From Populus alba (lineage: Eukaryota; Streptophyta; Magnoliopsida; Malpighiales; Salicaceae), in NCBI RefSeq assembly GCF_005239225.2, contig NC_133288.1:15320169-15384168 (forward strand): 64,000 nucleotides of DNA, given 5' to 3'. Under the pieces are notes generated by a model. That model was not told where the DNA came from. It saw nothing but the letters and a program-made list of their open reading frames with translations, and did no database searches. The stretch's first letter is position 1. Each line of letters starts with the position of its first letter. This document shows, piece by piece, positions 35,030-46,313 of the stretch. A program made the position numbers and the translations under genes.

Positions 35030-35038
35030 ATTTATATA
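35030..35038 (-). promoter_or_regulatory. TATA box candidate for the CFL1-like gene
   Basis: TATATAAAT on the minus strand, about 300 bases upstream of the start codon. It would place transcription start near 35000 and give a 5' UTR of about 270 bases. Position and sequence fit, but there is no direct proof. Confidence 0.45.
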
Positions 35039-36186
35039 ATTTTACACAGCACACAGGACCTTATAAGTGCCATTATTTAATCATAGCGATGCGTAGGAAT
35101 TTTTCAATGGACCATACAGTAGCATCAATTCGCCACACTGAGTCATGCATTGGTAGTCTGGGCGTTTTCACAAACTTTGAACTGTTGAAGGTAGTAATTA
35201 TACGATATTTGGTGCAATTTACTGCAGTTAGCTACATACAATTTAATTACAAATGAAAAATAACCATTAGTTGAAGCAGTGTTTATATTTATATATAGCT
35301 CCTAATTGACTGAGAAAACAGTAACACCAACTAGATCGCGTTAATTAGGAGTACGCACTAACAAAACAATATTCAATATGATAGTATCATCAGCTTTTAT
35401 CCTAGTGTAAATATATTTATTTTTGGAGCCAAGCCAAGCCAAAAGCCAAAAGACCAGAGCCACGATTAGTCTCTTGGTACTATTCTTTAATTAGAGGCGG
35501 TGAGTGAAGGAGGAGGAGAGGTGTGGAGAGGGTGTATTAAATGCAGGAAGGCTGTATACGGTTGAAGGTCGTCTTGAATGCTTATGGATCTTTAATAGCT
35601 CATAACTCCAACTTCCACAATTGGGTCGCTCAAAGCAACTAAAACTTTTAAAGCTCTCAACACCCTCCTCAGCTAGCTATTTAATAAACAATCACTTCCC
35701 ATGAACAAATATGCTTTTAAAGTTCTTAACAGCCTCAGCCATAAAACAACTCATGTCTGAGGTGAAGATCGAACTAGTTAGAAATTAATAATGCACCATC
35801 TTAAATAAAAGTTTTTAAAATTCAAACTTGCTAAGTCTACACTATCTTATCTTACACTAAAATTATAATTTTAAAGGTGATATTTATTAGCATGGACATT
35901 TAGTCATCAAAAAATTTAATACAATAACAAAGAACTAGGTATAACTTAATAATAGATTCTCTTGAGTAAAAGGTTTTTTTTTTTAAGATTAAAACTTGCA
36001 TATGTACCCCTACACTACCTTGTACTAAAATTATAGTTTTAATAAAAAAAAATATATAGGTATTGAGATTCAAACTCAAGGTAATTTAATCATCAAAAAC
36101 CATATCAATTTAAAAGTTTAAATTATTAAGTGATGCTTCATTAATGATTTTATAGCATGTATATATATATATATATAGGAATTAAT
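35039..36186. other. Upstream region of the CFL1-like gene, AT-rich repeats
   Basis: No gene seen. Two related stretches (about 35835-35990 and 36000-36140) share cttacactaaaattata/cttgtactaaaattatag and a aatttaa(t)catcaaaaa block, so a short diverged duplication is present. An AT microsatellite lies at 36160-36177. Confidence 0.45.
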
Positions 36187-36274
36187 GTAGAATTATTCCA
36201 ATGTTGTGATTTCTACAGCTACTGCCACATACATATATAAATAGGAAACCTAAACCATTATATTATTCTCAACT

Positions 36275-36288
36275 TGGTATAAGAGTCC
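36275..36288 (+). other. Primer binding site of a copia element
   Basis: tggtataagagtcc, close to the initiator tRNA-Met complement, 35 bases before the gag start at 36323. The 5' LTR must end just before it, but its start is not identified; possibly truncated near 36187. Confidence 0.65.
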
Positions 36289-36322
36289 TAAATAAATTAA
36301 AACACTTCCTCTCTCCTCTGCA

Positions 36323-38400
36323 ATGGACTCTTCATCCCAACCACCTGCTGCCTGATCTCTTTTTGCAGCATTGATGGTGTTAGCTTCCTCCTCTGTTTTG
36401 CCGTGGCCACGCCCTTTTCAACCTAAACAACACTTCTCTAATATAGCCTTTTTATGTTGTTGTTTCTGTTGCTGCTGCCACTACCATTATCTCCCTTTCC
36501 TACACTCACTAAGTCATCTCTCTCAAGTTAACAAATACCAACTATCTATATTGGCAGATGCAGATGAAGTCGTATCTCCTATGCCAAAGAGTTTTTGAGT
36601 TTGTTAATGGCTTAAACTCATGTCCTTCTTCACATGTTCTTGTTTTCGATGGTACCTCTTTTTAGGTAAATCAGTTCTCCAAACTTCAAGTTTCGTTTGG
36701 TGCACACTTGAGCAAGCTCTATCTTTCACGTCCAATTCTTGTATTATGTAACTTCATGGCTCCCTTCAAGATCTTCAATAAGGTGATGAGTCAGTAACTC
36801 AGTTTATGCAAAAAGCTAAGGCATCATTTGATGAGTTAGTTGTTGCTGGCCGGTTTATTTTGCTGAAGGATTTCAACTTATACGTGTTTCGTGGCCTTCA
36901 AAGAGAGTTTAAGGACTTACTAACAATCCTTATGACCAAGGCAAAACCTCTCTTGTATGCTGATATTTATAGACATCTTCTAATGCATGAACTTCTTCAC
37001 AAAATGTCCCTTCCATCCTTAGGATCTGCTGCCATCAATGCACCTCTGTTGCCTACGCCCAAGACCCCTCTTAAGCCTTTGTCTCTCAATGCCAGTCCTC
37101 TAGAAATTTTGGTCACAACAGGGGCCGTTTCCATGAAGGATGACATCCCAACCAGTTTAGCAGCAGAGGGAATAGGTCTGCTGCATTCAGACCAAATTTT
37201 CATAGGCTCTATAACTCCTCCAATAGTGATGGCAGGAAGGTACCAATAAGGAATTGGCAGCACAATAAGGGGTAGAATACACGTTGCTAATTGGGTCAAA
37301 CATTTGACCATATAGCCCTTCACTATCCTTAACCTCAGCACTGGGGTTGTGGACAATAGCTTGGTGCTAATCTAGCACTGAGTAATGTCTCCTCAACAAG
37401 TACTGCCAATTGGTTTCCAAACACTGGTGCAACTCAACAAGTTACACCTAATCTTGCAACTTTGGCTGCTTTAGAATCATATCTCGGTAATGATAATTTA
37501 CATGTTGGTGATGGTAAGGGACTTCTCATATCTCATATCGGTCATACTAAAATATATACACCATTATGTTCTGCCACTTTGTCTAATGTTCTTCATGTTC
37601 TGTATATTACGAAATGTTTGCTTTCTCCTCAAAAATTCTATCTCGATAACAATGTTTATTTTGAATTTCACTTGTTTGTGTTTTATGTCAAGGATCTCAA
37701 CACCAATGAAGTACTCCTCTCAGGTCAGAGTAAAGATGGTCTCTATGCTTTGTCCAGGTCTTCCATCATGTCAATTCCTCAAGCCTATTGGTCACCTTAC
37801 ATCTCCACTTCTATTGATTTATGGCATCGTTGACTAGGTCATCCTACTTCTCGTATTTTTCAATTATTAGTCTTCAAAAACAAGATTATTTATAATAAAA
37901 AAATGTCTTAATTCTCAATGTCAAAGTTATCCATTAGAAAAATCATTATGTTTGTCTTTATGACCAATGGGTCACAAAACTTCTGCTCCGCTTGAATTAA
38001 TTTTAGTGATGTATGGGGTCCTATTTTTCGGATGGCTATCGCTATTTTATTATCTTTGTTGATGTGTACAGAAAATATGTCTGATGTTTATTTTGTCTTC
38101 CGCCAATTTCAGACCTCATAGAGTGTCAATTTTCATTAAAAAAAATTTTGTTCAAACTGATTGGGGTGGTGAATATCAAAATTTATTCATTTTCTTTTAG
38201 ACCATTTGTATTCATCATCGTCTGATTTGTCCTCACACTCATGAACAAAATGACATAGTAGAACATTGTCTAGAACAGTGTAAAACACTATTTCGATTTT
38301 GGAGTTATGCTTTTGAAACTTCTGTTTATCTCATAAATCGCATGCCTACTCTTATCCTTACAAATAGATCCCCGTTTAATTGTCTATTTCAACGATCTCT
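36323..38400 (+). pseudogene. Copia gag, protease and integrase relic
   Basis: Gag begins ATGGACTCTTCATCC and includes, after a frameshift, KLTNTNYLYWQMQMKSYL (about 36529) and the later open stretch 36806-37249 with FNLYVFRGLQREFK. The protease active site reads WFPNTGATQQVT: the catalytic Asp of D-[TS]-G is Asn (codon 37420-37422). GNDNLHVGDGKGL and the GAG-pre-integrase piece NEVLLSGQSKDGLYALS follow. Integrase remains between 37900 and 38400 are heavily broken. No zinc knuckle is recognisable. Confidence 0.8.
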
Positions 38401-39160
38401 TGATTATCATTTTTTACGTACTTTTGGGTGTCTCTACTTTTTGTTTTTGCGTCCTTATAACAATCATAAATTAGATTTTCGTTCCTCTTCATGTATGTTT
38501 TTTTTTGTTATAGCTCCTCTTACCTTGGTTATTGATGCCTTGACATTGGATATCAATGCATTTATATCTCTCGTCATGTTCATTTTCATGAACATGTGTT
38601 TCCATTTGACAATTCTGAACATATTGCAATGGTTTCAGCTCTTCCATTCATCTAACTCGCCCCTACTCTCCTCACAAATCTGCTTCATTCCCCATTGTTT
38701 CACACCCTTAAATCCCCTCACCATCCTTCCTCTACCTATGCTCCACCACCCCTCTCTGCTTACCCATCACAACCTTACTTATTCCCTTCCTCATCACCAC
38801 ATGCATGTTTATCTAACCATTATGCTGCATGTACAGCTTGTCAATCGGTCTACTCTAGTTTCCAGCATGACACCTTTACTGGTGTTGAAACAATCCTCTA
38901 CTCCTCTTCTGCTTCTTCTTATTTTGCCAGCACCAAAACTACTACAGATTTTACCTCTGTTGTCAGTTCCGCATCTGCTATCAGTTCCACATCTGCTGCC
39001 AATCCTCTACTTGCGGCTGATTCTTCCTTTGCCCCTTCGGCTAGCTTGAATTTGATGGTTGATTTCTCCTCTTATCCATTGTAGTAAGCCACCTTATTAC
39101 CACTATCTTCTCCTGCATCACCACCTTTAGTCATCAGACATCATATAGTTCCTCAACCGT
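38401..39160 (+). pseudogene. Copia linker between integrase and RT (low-complexity)
   Basis: Two overlapping long frames (38342-39049 and 38695-39084) run through a Pro/Ser/Leu-rich stretch. Their start resembles the integrase C-terminal region (FGCLYFLFLRPYNNHKLDF), and the rest is the variable linker found before RT in copia polyproteins. It is not a separate gene. Confidence 0.65.
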
Positions 39161-40500
39161 GCCAGTTGAAGACAGCAAATCTGGTTGCTTTTGTTGCCTT
39201 TGTTTCTGCTTCATCTCGGGTAATGCTCTCTCTCACCTCTGAACCCCTTGCATTCTCTTATGCTGATAGCTATGTGATTTGGCATGATGTTGTGTGTGAT
39301 AAGATCAAGGTTTTGCGCTCTAATCACACTTGGTCTTTAGTTCCCTTTTATACTTTGATGAATGTTATTGGCAGTAGATAGGTGTATTAGATAAAACATT
39401 ATGTTGATGGTAGCATTGAGTGTTATAAGGCACACCTAGTTGCTAAAGGCTTAACCCAGCAAGAAGGCATTGATTATTCTGAAATTTTCAGTCTAGTTAT
39501 TAAGCAGGTTACCGTTAGATTAGTCTTCTCCATTGCATTTTCGTGCAATTGGAAGATTCATCAACTTGATATTCATAATATTTTTCTTAATGGAGTTCTT
39601 ACTGAAGAGGTTTATATGAAACAACCTCCAAGTTTTGTAGACTCTACTCTTCCATCTAATGTGTGCAGATTGCACAAGTCATTGTATGGTTTGAAACAGG
39701 CACTGAGGGCATGGTACACTCGTCTAAATGATTTTCTACTCTTCATTGGTTTTCACGCCTCTAAGGTTAACACCTCCTTATTTATCTTATTTGATGGTAC
39801 TAATATCTTTTATCTTTTGGTGTATATTAATGATATTCTACTTATGGGTAGCAACTTTGCTATGCTTCATCACCTAATACAGTTATTGGGCTTTAAATTC
39901 AAACTTCGTGACTTACGTGCAGTTCACTACATTCTAGCTATTGAAGTTCAGTCTATATGTATGAGTTTGATGCTGTTATAGTATAAATATATTCTTGACA
40001 TCCTCACTTGGGCTGGTATGACTTCTTGCAAACCCGTTGATACTCTAGTCTCTACTTTGAAAGTTACTATACTGCCAAATAATTTATTCTCTGATCCTAT
40101 ATGGTTTCATTAAATCATGGGTGCTCTTCAGTATCTTACCTTCACTCATCCAGATATATGTTTTTTTGTTAACAAAGTTTGTTAATTTATGCATACTCTT
40201 ACAGATTCTCATTGCATCGCCATTAAATGTATTCTACGCTACCTTAAAGGTACGACATCTTATGGTTTTCATATCACTCGAGGTTCCTTGTTTACTCTAT
40301 ATGGTTTTACAGATGCAGATTGGGCTGGTAGTATTGAAGATCACAAATCTATAAATAGCTACCTTGTCTTCTTTGGTCAGACACCGATCTCATGGAAGTG
40401 AAGCAAGCAACGCACATTTACTCACTCCTCTACTTAGGCTGAGTATAAAGTCTTAGTAAACGATACTGCTGAGGTCATCTGGCTTTAATATTTGTAACAA
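39161..40500 (+). pseudogene. Copia reverse transcriptase and RNase H relic
   Basis: RT blocks: KAHLVAKGLTQQEGIDYSE (about 39430), then IHQLDIHNIFLNGVL and KSLYGLKQALRAWY. The catalytic box reads YIND instead of YVDD (about 39824-39835), so the first catalytic Asp is lost. RNase H keeps CILRYLKGTTSYGFH and GFTDADWAGS (about 40300-40330). Stops occur at several points, for example 39379 and 39981. Confidence 0.85.
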
Positions 40501-40520
40501 ATCTGCAGGTTCCCTTTGTC

Positions 40521-43268
40521 TCTACTCTAACATTCATCAAGTTATTTCATTGAAACTTATTAACACAAATTATCTCTAATGGCGAATGCAGATGAAGACA
40601 TCCCTTTTTTTGTCACAGTGTTTTTCACTTTGTTGATGGCTTAGTGTCATGTCTTCCCTCTCATATTTCTAACAGTTCTGATAGTTTCTTTTCGACAATT
40701 AACCCATATTTTCTTTGTTGGAAGTAACAAGATCAACTTATTTTGAGCGTGTTACTCTCTTCTCTCTTCATGGATATGTTGCACCTTGTGGTCGATTCTC
40801 ATACGTAACATTGCGTTTGGCGCATCCTTGAAAAAGTTATTGTGTCTCTGTCTAATTCTCGTATAATGCAACTTCATGGGTCCTTTCAAGATCTTCAGCA
40901 TGGTAATGTTTCAGTGACTATACATATGCAGCAAGCAAAATCATTATTTCATGAATTGGTTGCTACTGGATGGCTTATCTCTCTTGAAGACTTCAATCTC
41001 TATATGTTTCATGGTCTTCGTGGTGAGTTCAAAGAATTAGTAACCAAACTTGCAACTAAGACTAAACCACTGTCATATGCCAAGCTTCATAATCATATCT
41101 TTACCCATGAATTTCTACACAAGACCTCCCTTCAATTTATGGATACAAGCTCACCTCTACTACCTCAGCCACCGCTACTACCAACATCTTCTACTCCCCT
41201 TGCCACATCTCAACACAACCCCAATTTCAACTGTAACATGGGTCGTTTTCATGGCAACTAGCATCCCAACAGCAACTGCCACAACCACCAAAACAAGTTT
41301 GACTACTGTGGCTTCTATTCCTCTACTCCTACCAAATAAAGGCAGAGTAACTAGCAGTAGAATAGGCACCCCTTTAGGTCCGGACAGTGGTCTGCTCACC
41401 AGTTTTTTGGGTAGAATGTCAAGTTTTAATTGTGCTTCACCTTTGGCCGTGGCTAGAAATCCTCTACCCACCTTGTTGTTGGTAACATTTTTTGCAGCAT
41501 TAAGTTCCCAAACATCGATGTGAACCAACATGTTACACTTGATCTTGCAACTCTGGTCGATTCTGCATTCTATCTTAATAATGATCATTTGTATGTTGGT
41601 GACGGTAAGATACTTGCCATTCCCATATTGGACATACCACGTTACATTCCCCAAAATGCATTTTTAAATTATCTAACATTCTTCATTTGCCTCATATTAC
41701 CAAACCACTACTTTTTGTTCATAAATTTTGTTGTGATAATAATGTTTAAGTTGAATTTCATGCAACTATGTTTTATGTAAAAGATCTCATCACCAAGGAA
41801 GTGCTCCTTTCTGGTTAGAGTAATGATGGTCTCTATGTTATGTCTAAGCTTCCATTTCTCAGGCTTAAATCTCTGCGACTGCTAATCTGTGGCATCGTCG
41901 ATTGAGTCATCCTACTTCCCGCATTTTAAATTTGTTAGTTTCCAAAAAATAAAATAGTTTATACTTCTAGACGCTCTCTTACTCAATGTCAAGCATGTTC
42001 GCTAGGCAAGTCGTTACATCTGTCGTTGAGACTTAGGTGTCACAAAACTATTGCCCCACTTGATTTAATATTTAGTGATGTTTGGGGCCCTGTTCTTATA
42101 TTTTCTTTTAATGGTTTTCATTACTTTTTTTATCTTTATCAATGTGTATACCAAACATATATGGTATTATCCTATTGTTGCAAAATCAGATGTGTTTTCT
42201 ACATTTCATCTTTTTCAAACACTTGTTGAACGTTAGTTTTCATGTAAAATTAAATTTGTTCAAACTGATTGGGGTGGTGATTATGATTTTCTTTGTACTT
42301 TTAGGTGTCGTTATTTTCCTTTTTTGCATCAATATCACGCTCTTAAGTTGGATTTTTGTTCATCTCCATTTATGTTCTTAGGATATAGTTCCTCTCATCT
42401 TGTTTATCATTGTCTTAATTTAACATCTCAATGTATTTATGTCTCCCGTCATGTTTATTTTCATGAAGATGTGTTTTCTTTTGTAAATTTTGAATATACA
42501 CACACCTTTCAACCTGGAATCCTTCCCTAAATTTCATCCTACTTCCCTATCAATTCACCAAACCAGAAGCTCTAACTGGCCACCTATCGCACCCTTTCCG
42601 ATCCACCACTCGCCCACCATGTCTACAACAATTCCATTGCCACCTAGCCCTGCCCCTCAGTCACCATCTGCTTGTTTTTCTAATGATTATTGTGTAGGAA
42701 CAGGATCTCCTTCTTTAGAGTTGCATGCTTCCAGTTCTGCTACTATAGAGATGTTTCGTTCTTTGTAAGTTCTCCATTGTTTGCTACTGTGCAATCCGAT
42801 CCTTCGACATGTTCTCCTACTAATATGAAACTTAGTGTCGATCTCTCCTCGTATCCTCTCTAGAAGCTTATGAGTTCAAGTTCTTCTCCCCCTTGACATG
42901 CCGCTTGTCAGCATCCCATGGTCCTTCTTCCTCAGCTATCGAAAACTGCCTTGCTCACATCATTTACAACTACCTCTTCTGCTCCAATCTATCAAGTAGT
43001 GTCTCCTCCTACCTATAAACCCATTGTTTTTTCTGATGTTGACAAGTATAAGACTTGGCATGGTGCTATGCGCGAGAAATTTAGGCTTTATGCTCTAACA
43101 ACACCTGGTCCTAGGTTCCTTTTCATCTTTTGATGAATGTTGTTAGTAGTTGATGAGTGTTTATGTTAAAGTGTCATGTTGATGGTAGCATTGCGAGGTA
43201 TAAGGTACGCTTGGTTACTAGATGTTTTACTCAGCAAGAGGGTAATGATCACTCTGAACTCTTTCATT
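40521..43268 (+). mobile_element. Second copia body, fused to the first and truncated in RT
   Basis: Starts at about 40527 within gag (HQVISLKLINTNYL, with a stop where Leu/Trp is expected) and is related in every block to the copia at 36.2-40.5 kb. Examples are FNLYMFHGLRGEFKELVT, then NNDHLYVGDGKILAIP, then FRALRSNNTW-like sequence near 43080. It lacks a 5' LTR and PBS, and stops inside RT at about 43268 after QQEGNDHSELF. A CACTA-type transposase relic follows directly. Both ends are therefore broken. Confidence 0.8.
40527..43268 (+). pseudogene. Copia gag to RT relic
   Basis: Gag is best preserved at 40842-41261 (139 open codons). A CT-rich Gag tail follows. The protease region around 41510-41640 lacks a recognisable active site, GAG-pre-integrase and integrase fragments lie at 41800-42300, a Pro/Ser-rich linker at 42500-42770, and the RT start at 43020-43268. 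No block is intact enough to function. A 158-codon minus-strand frame at 41178-41654 is the antisense of this region. Confidence 0.8.
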
Positions 43269-44369
43269 GATAATGTTGTGAGTAAATCATAATGTTGCGA
43301 AGAGGGTTTGGGAGAATCACGTTATAATTAGGTAACATAAAAAACAATACGATAATTTTGATTTGAATTTTAAATATTAAAATTTCATTTATCATTAACT
43401 CATATATAATATGCTTGTGCCATATAGGTTGTATGATTTTTGGTATGAGGCACAAAAAAATCTAAAACATATGTGAGAGAAAACATACTAGGATGAATGA
43501 CTTGGTGGTTTGGAAGGATTTTAGGCTATCATATTCAACACAAGTGTTTCACACGACGCTCATAGTTTGGTGAGGGGAACCAAAGCTCGCAAATTCACAG
43601 TTTGGTTACCATGCACACCAACAGCTCAATTATATTCGTTTTGCATGCAAAGCGAATGGTAAAAATTATTTTAATCACAACTATTTTAATTAATTTGTTG
43701 ATATTTATAAATATATTTAACTAGCAATATTTTTATATATATATAGAATACGACTCTTGGACATGAACCAAGCCTAATGGAGCTTTTTGTGGAGATGCAT
43801 GTGCAGAGTGAAGAATGCCGAAAAGGGGTATAATAATTCATCGACAATCGAGCTCAACACTTTACGGCGCATTCATTCAACCATTTTCTTTTTAAGTTAT
43901 TATTTTCTTGAATTTGATATCTCACTTTTTATTTCTAGGAGATATATAACAACCAATTGAAGAAGAGATACAAGGACGATCTTTTGAGCAACCCAAATTT
44001 CGATCCAGATTTGTGGATGGAGGTAGGATTGTCTAGTGAACCCAATAAAAATCAGATGTACATACAATCCAACAATACGACCGAGAACTTGCAGACGGTC
44101 AGTAGTGTTTCAACTGTTGGGAGCTCGCAATCAATACTGAGCACTCATTGTCTGGAGTTTACTGCCTTATTACATCAAGGAGTGTAAGAATATACTGCCC
44201 ATCTAAATGAAAAATATGAACGACTCTACGGATTATGAAGAACTTTGTCGAATGGTCATGGATATGAGATCACAGATGGGTGGTACATGTGCACCCCCTT
44301 TTTAGCCCTATAGTCCTGGGAATGACCAGCCTCTTCATCCTCCTCCTTTAGCGCCGCCTTTGATCTAGT
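43269..44369 (+). pseudogene. CACTA (Ptta/En/Spm) transposase C-terminal relic
   Basis: The best block, 43957-44187, reads YNNQLKKRYKDDLLSNPNF, then DPDLWMEVGLSSEPNKNQMY, then VSSVSTVGSSQS, the familiar C-terminus of plant Ptta/En/Spm transposases. Upstream exon-like pieces are LMELFVEMHVQSEE (about 43775) with a stop soon after, and a weaker piece near 43500-43660. The end is Pro-rich (HPPPLAPPLI, stop at about 44369). A GT-AG-like gap appears near 43845-43940. Stops at about 43830 and 44310 show decay. CACTA transposases cut at CACTA-ended inverted repeats. Confidence 0.8.
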
Positions 44370-46270
44370 TTTATTGTATTTGAATGTATAAATTTGTAAT
44401 AAATACATGGCTTTTATATTAAGATAATTTATTTTTACATGAATTTTATACAAAATTATTTTAAAAAAATTATTTTCTTTTTCTATTCAATAGGTTTTTT
44501 TAAAATATATATTTTTTAATTATTACAAACTGGGTTACTGATAGACTCATTCCATCGGTATATTCTAGAGAGTTAGAAAAACATTACTGCAAATGCCACT
44601 TTAACCGTTATATCAACGACAAAATTATTTCGTTAATATTTTACAAAGAGTTTAAATAAAATTACTTCAAATACCACTACCAAGCATTAATGGAATAATT
44701 TTATTGGTATATTATAGCAGGTAAATTTTTTTTGTGCACATTGTCTGTCTGTAAAACCACTGATTGTTTTTTACCAACAGACTTTTCGATAGACAAGAAA
44801 TTATCGACGAGGTTTTTTCCAACAACCATATTTCATCCATAACTTTGTCAGTAAAATACATATCAATAGAATAGTAAAGTAAATACCAATAGAATAATAT
44901 GTCGGTAATACTATTAAATGTAGTGGTGAATCATGTCAATGAATGATCTATAAGCCTATGTTGGGCTCATTGAACCCAGTTCAAATCCTAGAAAATGTCC
45001 ATGGAAGGTGCTTCAATGAGGTTCACCTATCCTATGACACATGGGCTTTACTTGCAATATTTGTTGAAAAAACTAAATACTCTCGATTAATATTTTGATG
45101 TAATTGGTGAACATTAGATTGAAAATCTTCTTAATACTTCTTATTTTGTTATAAGTGAATATTAGATTAAAAATTTAATACTCCTGATTTTGTTATCGAT
45201 GAGTATTAGACTGAAAATTTAATTCTTTGAAAAATCAAGAGGATGCATCACTCCTCTTAATCTCTAAAGGAATGGCCCATATTGAGTCAATTTACTCTAA
45301 ATACCAAAAGTGAATAGAAAAACATTTTTTAAACATGATTTGTGAGAAAACAAAAATGATTTTTTAAAAGTTTAGAATGCCGGTGTAATGAGCCATTTAA
45401 TTTGGGTTGAACTTTTAATAAGTTTTATAAACAAGTTACAAAAATCAACATATATACATTTATGAATGAACATTGATTTTCTATTATTTAATGCAAAAGA
45501 CCATATCAATACATAATGTTGAATAGGTACATGTTCATACACAAATAAAGACATGTTGCAATGCTAAGAATAATGATGTGATGGCCAAGAACATGAAAGA
45601 AAACAATATGCAAAATTTAAAGGATTTGGTGAAATGCATTCAAACACAAATCTCAATCCCATAAATATTGTTCAATCTTAAAATCTCATCACAACACATT
45701 AAAATTAACAATAAAATCAAAATACAAGATTAAAATCATTCTAACACAAATATCCATTCAATGAACATTTCCCAATCAAAACATCATTATAAAAATATTA
45801 AACATCAATAGTAAAGCAAGATAATTATTCAAGAGAGGTTTTCGGTATGAAATAGACCTTTTAAAGTGGCCAATGATGATTAAAAAGAGTTGGAATAAAG
45901 GTAAAACATTACTAGAAATAAGAAAATTAGTGGCTGTGGCTACCAAATGTTAGAAAGGAGTTGTTTACTTTTGCATGTTGTTCCACGAGCTATCAATTTT
46001 ATAACGTCATATGGAGAATCTTGCAGCGTGCGCAAGACCATCCTCCTTCTTCTTATAGTGGTGGGGGGGTATTTGACTTCATAAAACCATGGTGGTTGTG
46101 ACTCTCTCATTGCCATCTTGTTTTTCTCCCTCTAACTGCTCATACATAGTTTTTTAGTATTGGGAATTATTTGGTTATGTAGTGATTTTCAAAAGAAGAA
46201 GAATGATTATGGTCTTGCCTAGTCTAGAGGTGTGATGATAGAGAAACCAAATAGAGAAGCTTTTTAGGCC

Positions 46271-46274
<4 letters not shown>
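44370..46274. other. CACTA-like subterminal sequence and spacer
   Basis: Near 44540-44900 short blocks such as ccatcggtatatt, gtcggtaatac and ttaccaacagac resemble the (in)complete ccgacgg-type subterminal repeats of plant CACTA elements. Terminus-like strings cattactgcaaatgcc (44582) and cattactagaaataag (45907) resemble CACTACAAGAAA-type ends with one or two changes. No matching pair with a 3-bp duplication was established. The remainder is AT-rich without genes. Confidence 0.35.

Positions 46275-46311
<37 letters not shown>
46275..46311. repeat. CT dinucleotide microsatellite
   Basis: About 18 uninterrupted CT units. The Arg-Glu run of a minus-strand frame here is the repeat read as protein, not a gene. 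Confidence 0.95.

Positions 46312-46313
<2 letters not shown>

Larger units (their letters stand above)
36190..40520 (+). mobile_element. Decayed copia element lacking a 3' LTR
   Basis: Runs in copia order from a PBS (36275) through gag, protease, integrase, RT and RNase H, all broken. RNase H stops being recognisable at about 40510, where sequence belonging to the gag start of a second, related copia begins. No purine tract or 3' LTR lies between. Without a partner LTR the element cannot be dated or have moved in this form. Confidence 0.8.

Noticed and set aside
38342..39049. 235-codon frame as a separate gene
   Set aside because: It lies between copia integrase and RT, overlaps another long frame, and is the low-complexity linker of the polyprotein.
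41178..41654. 158-codon minus-strand frame
   Set aside because: Antisense of a copia gag/protease region; no domain, and the + strand has clear copia similarity.
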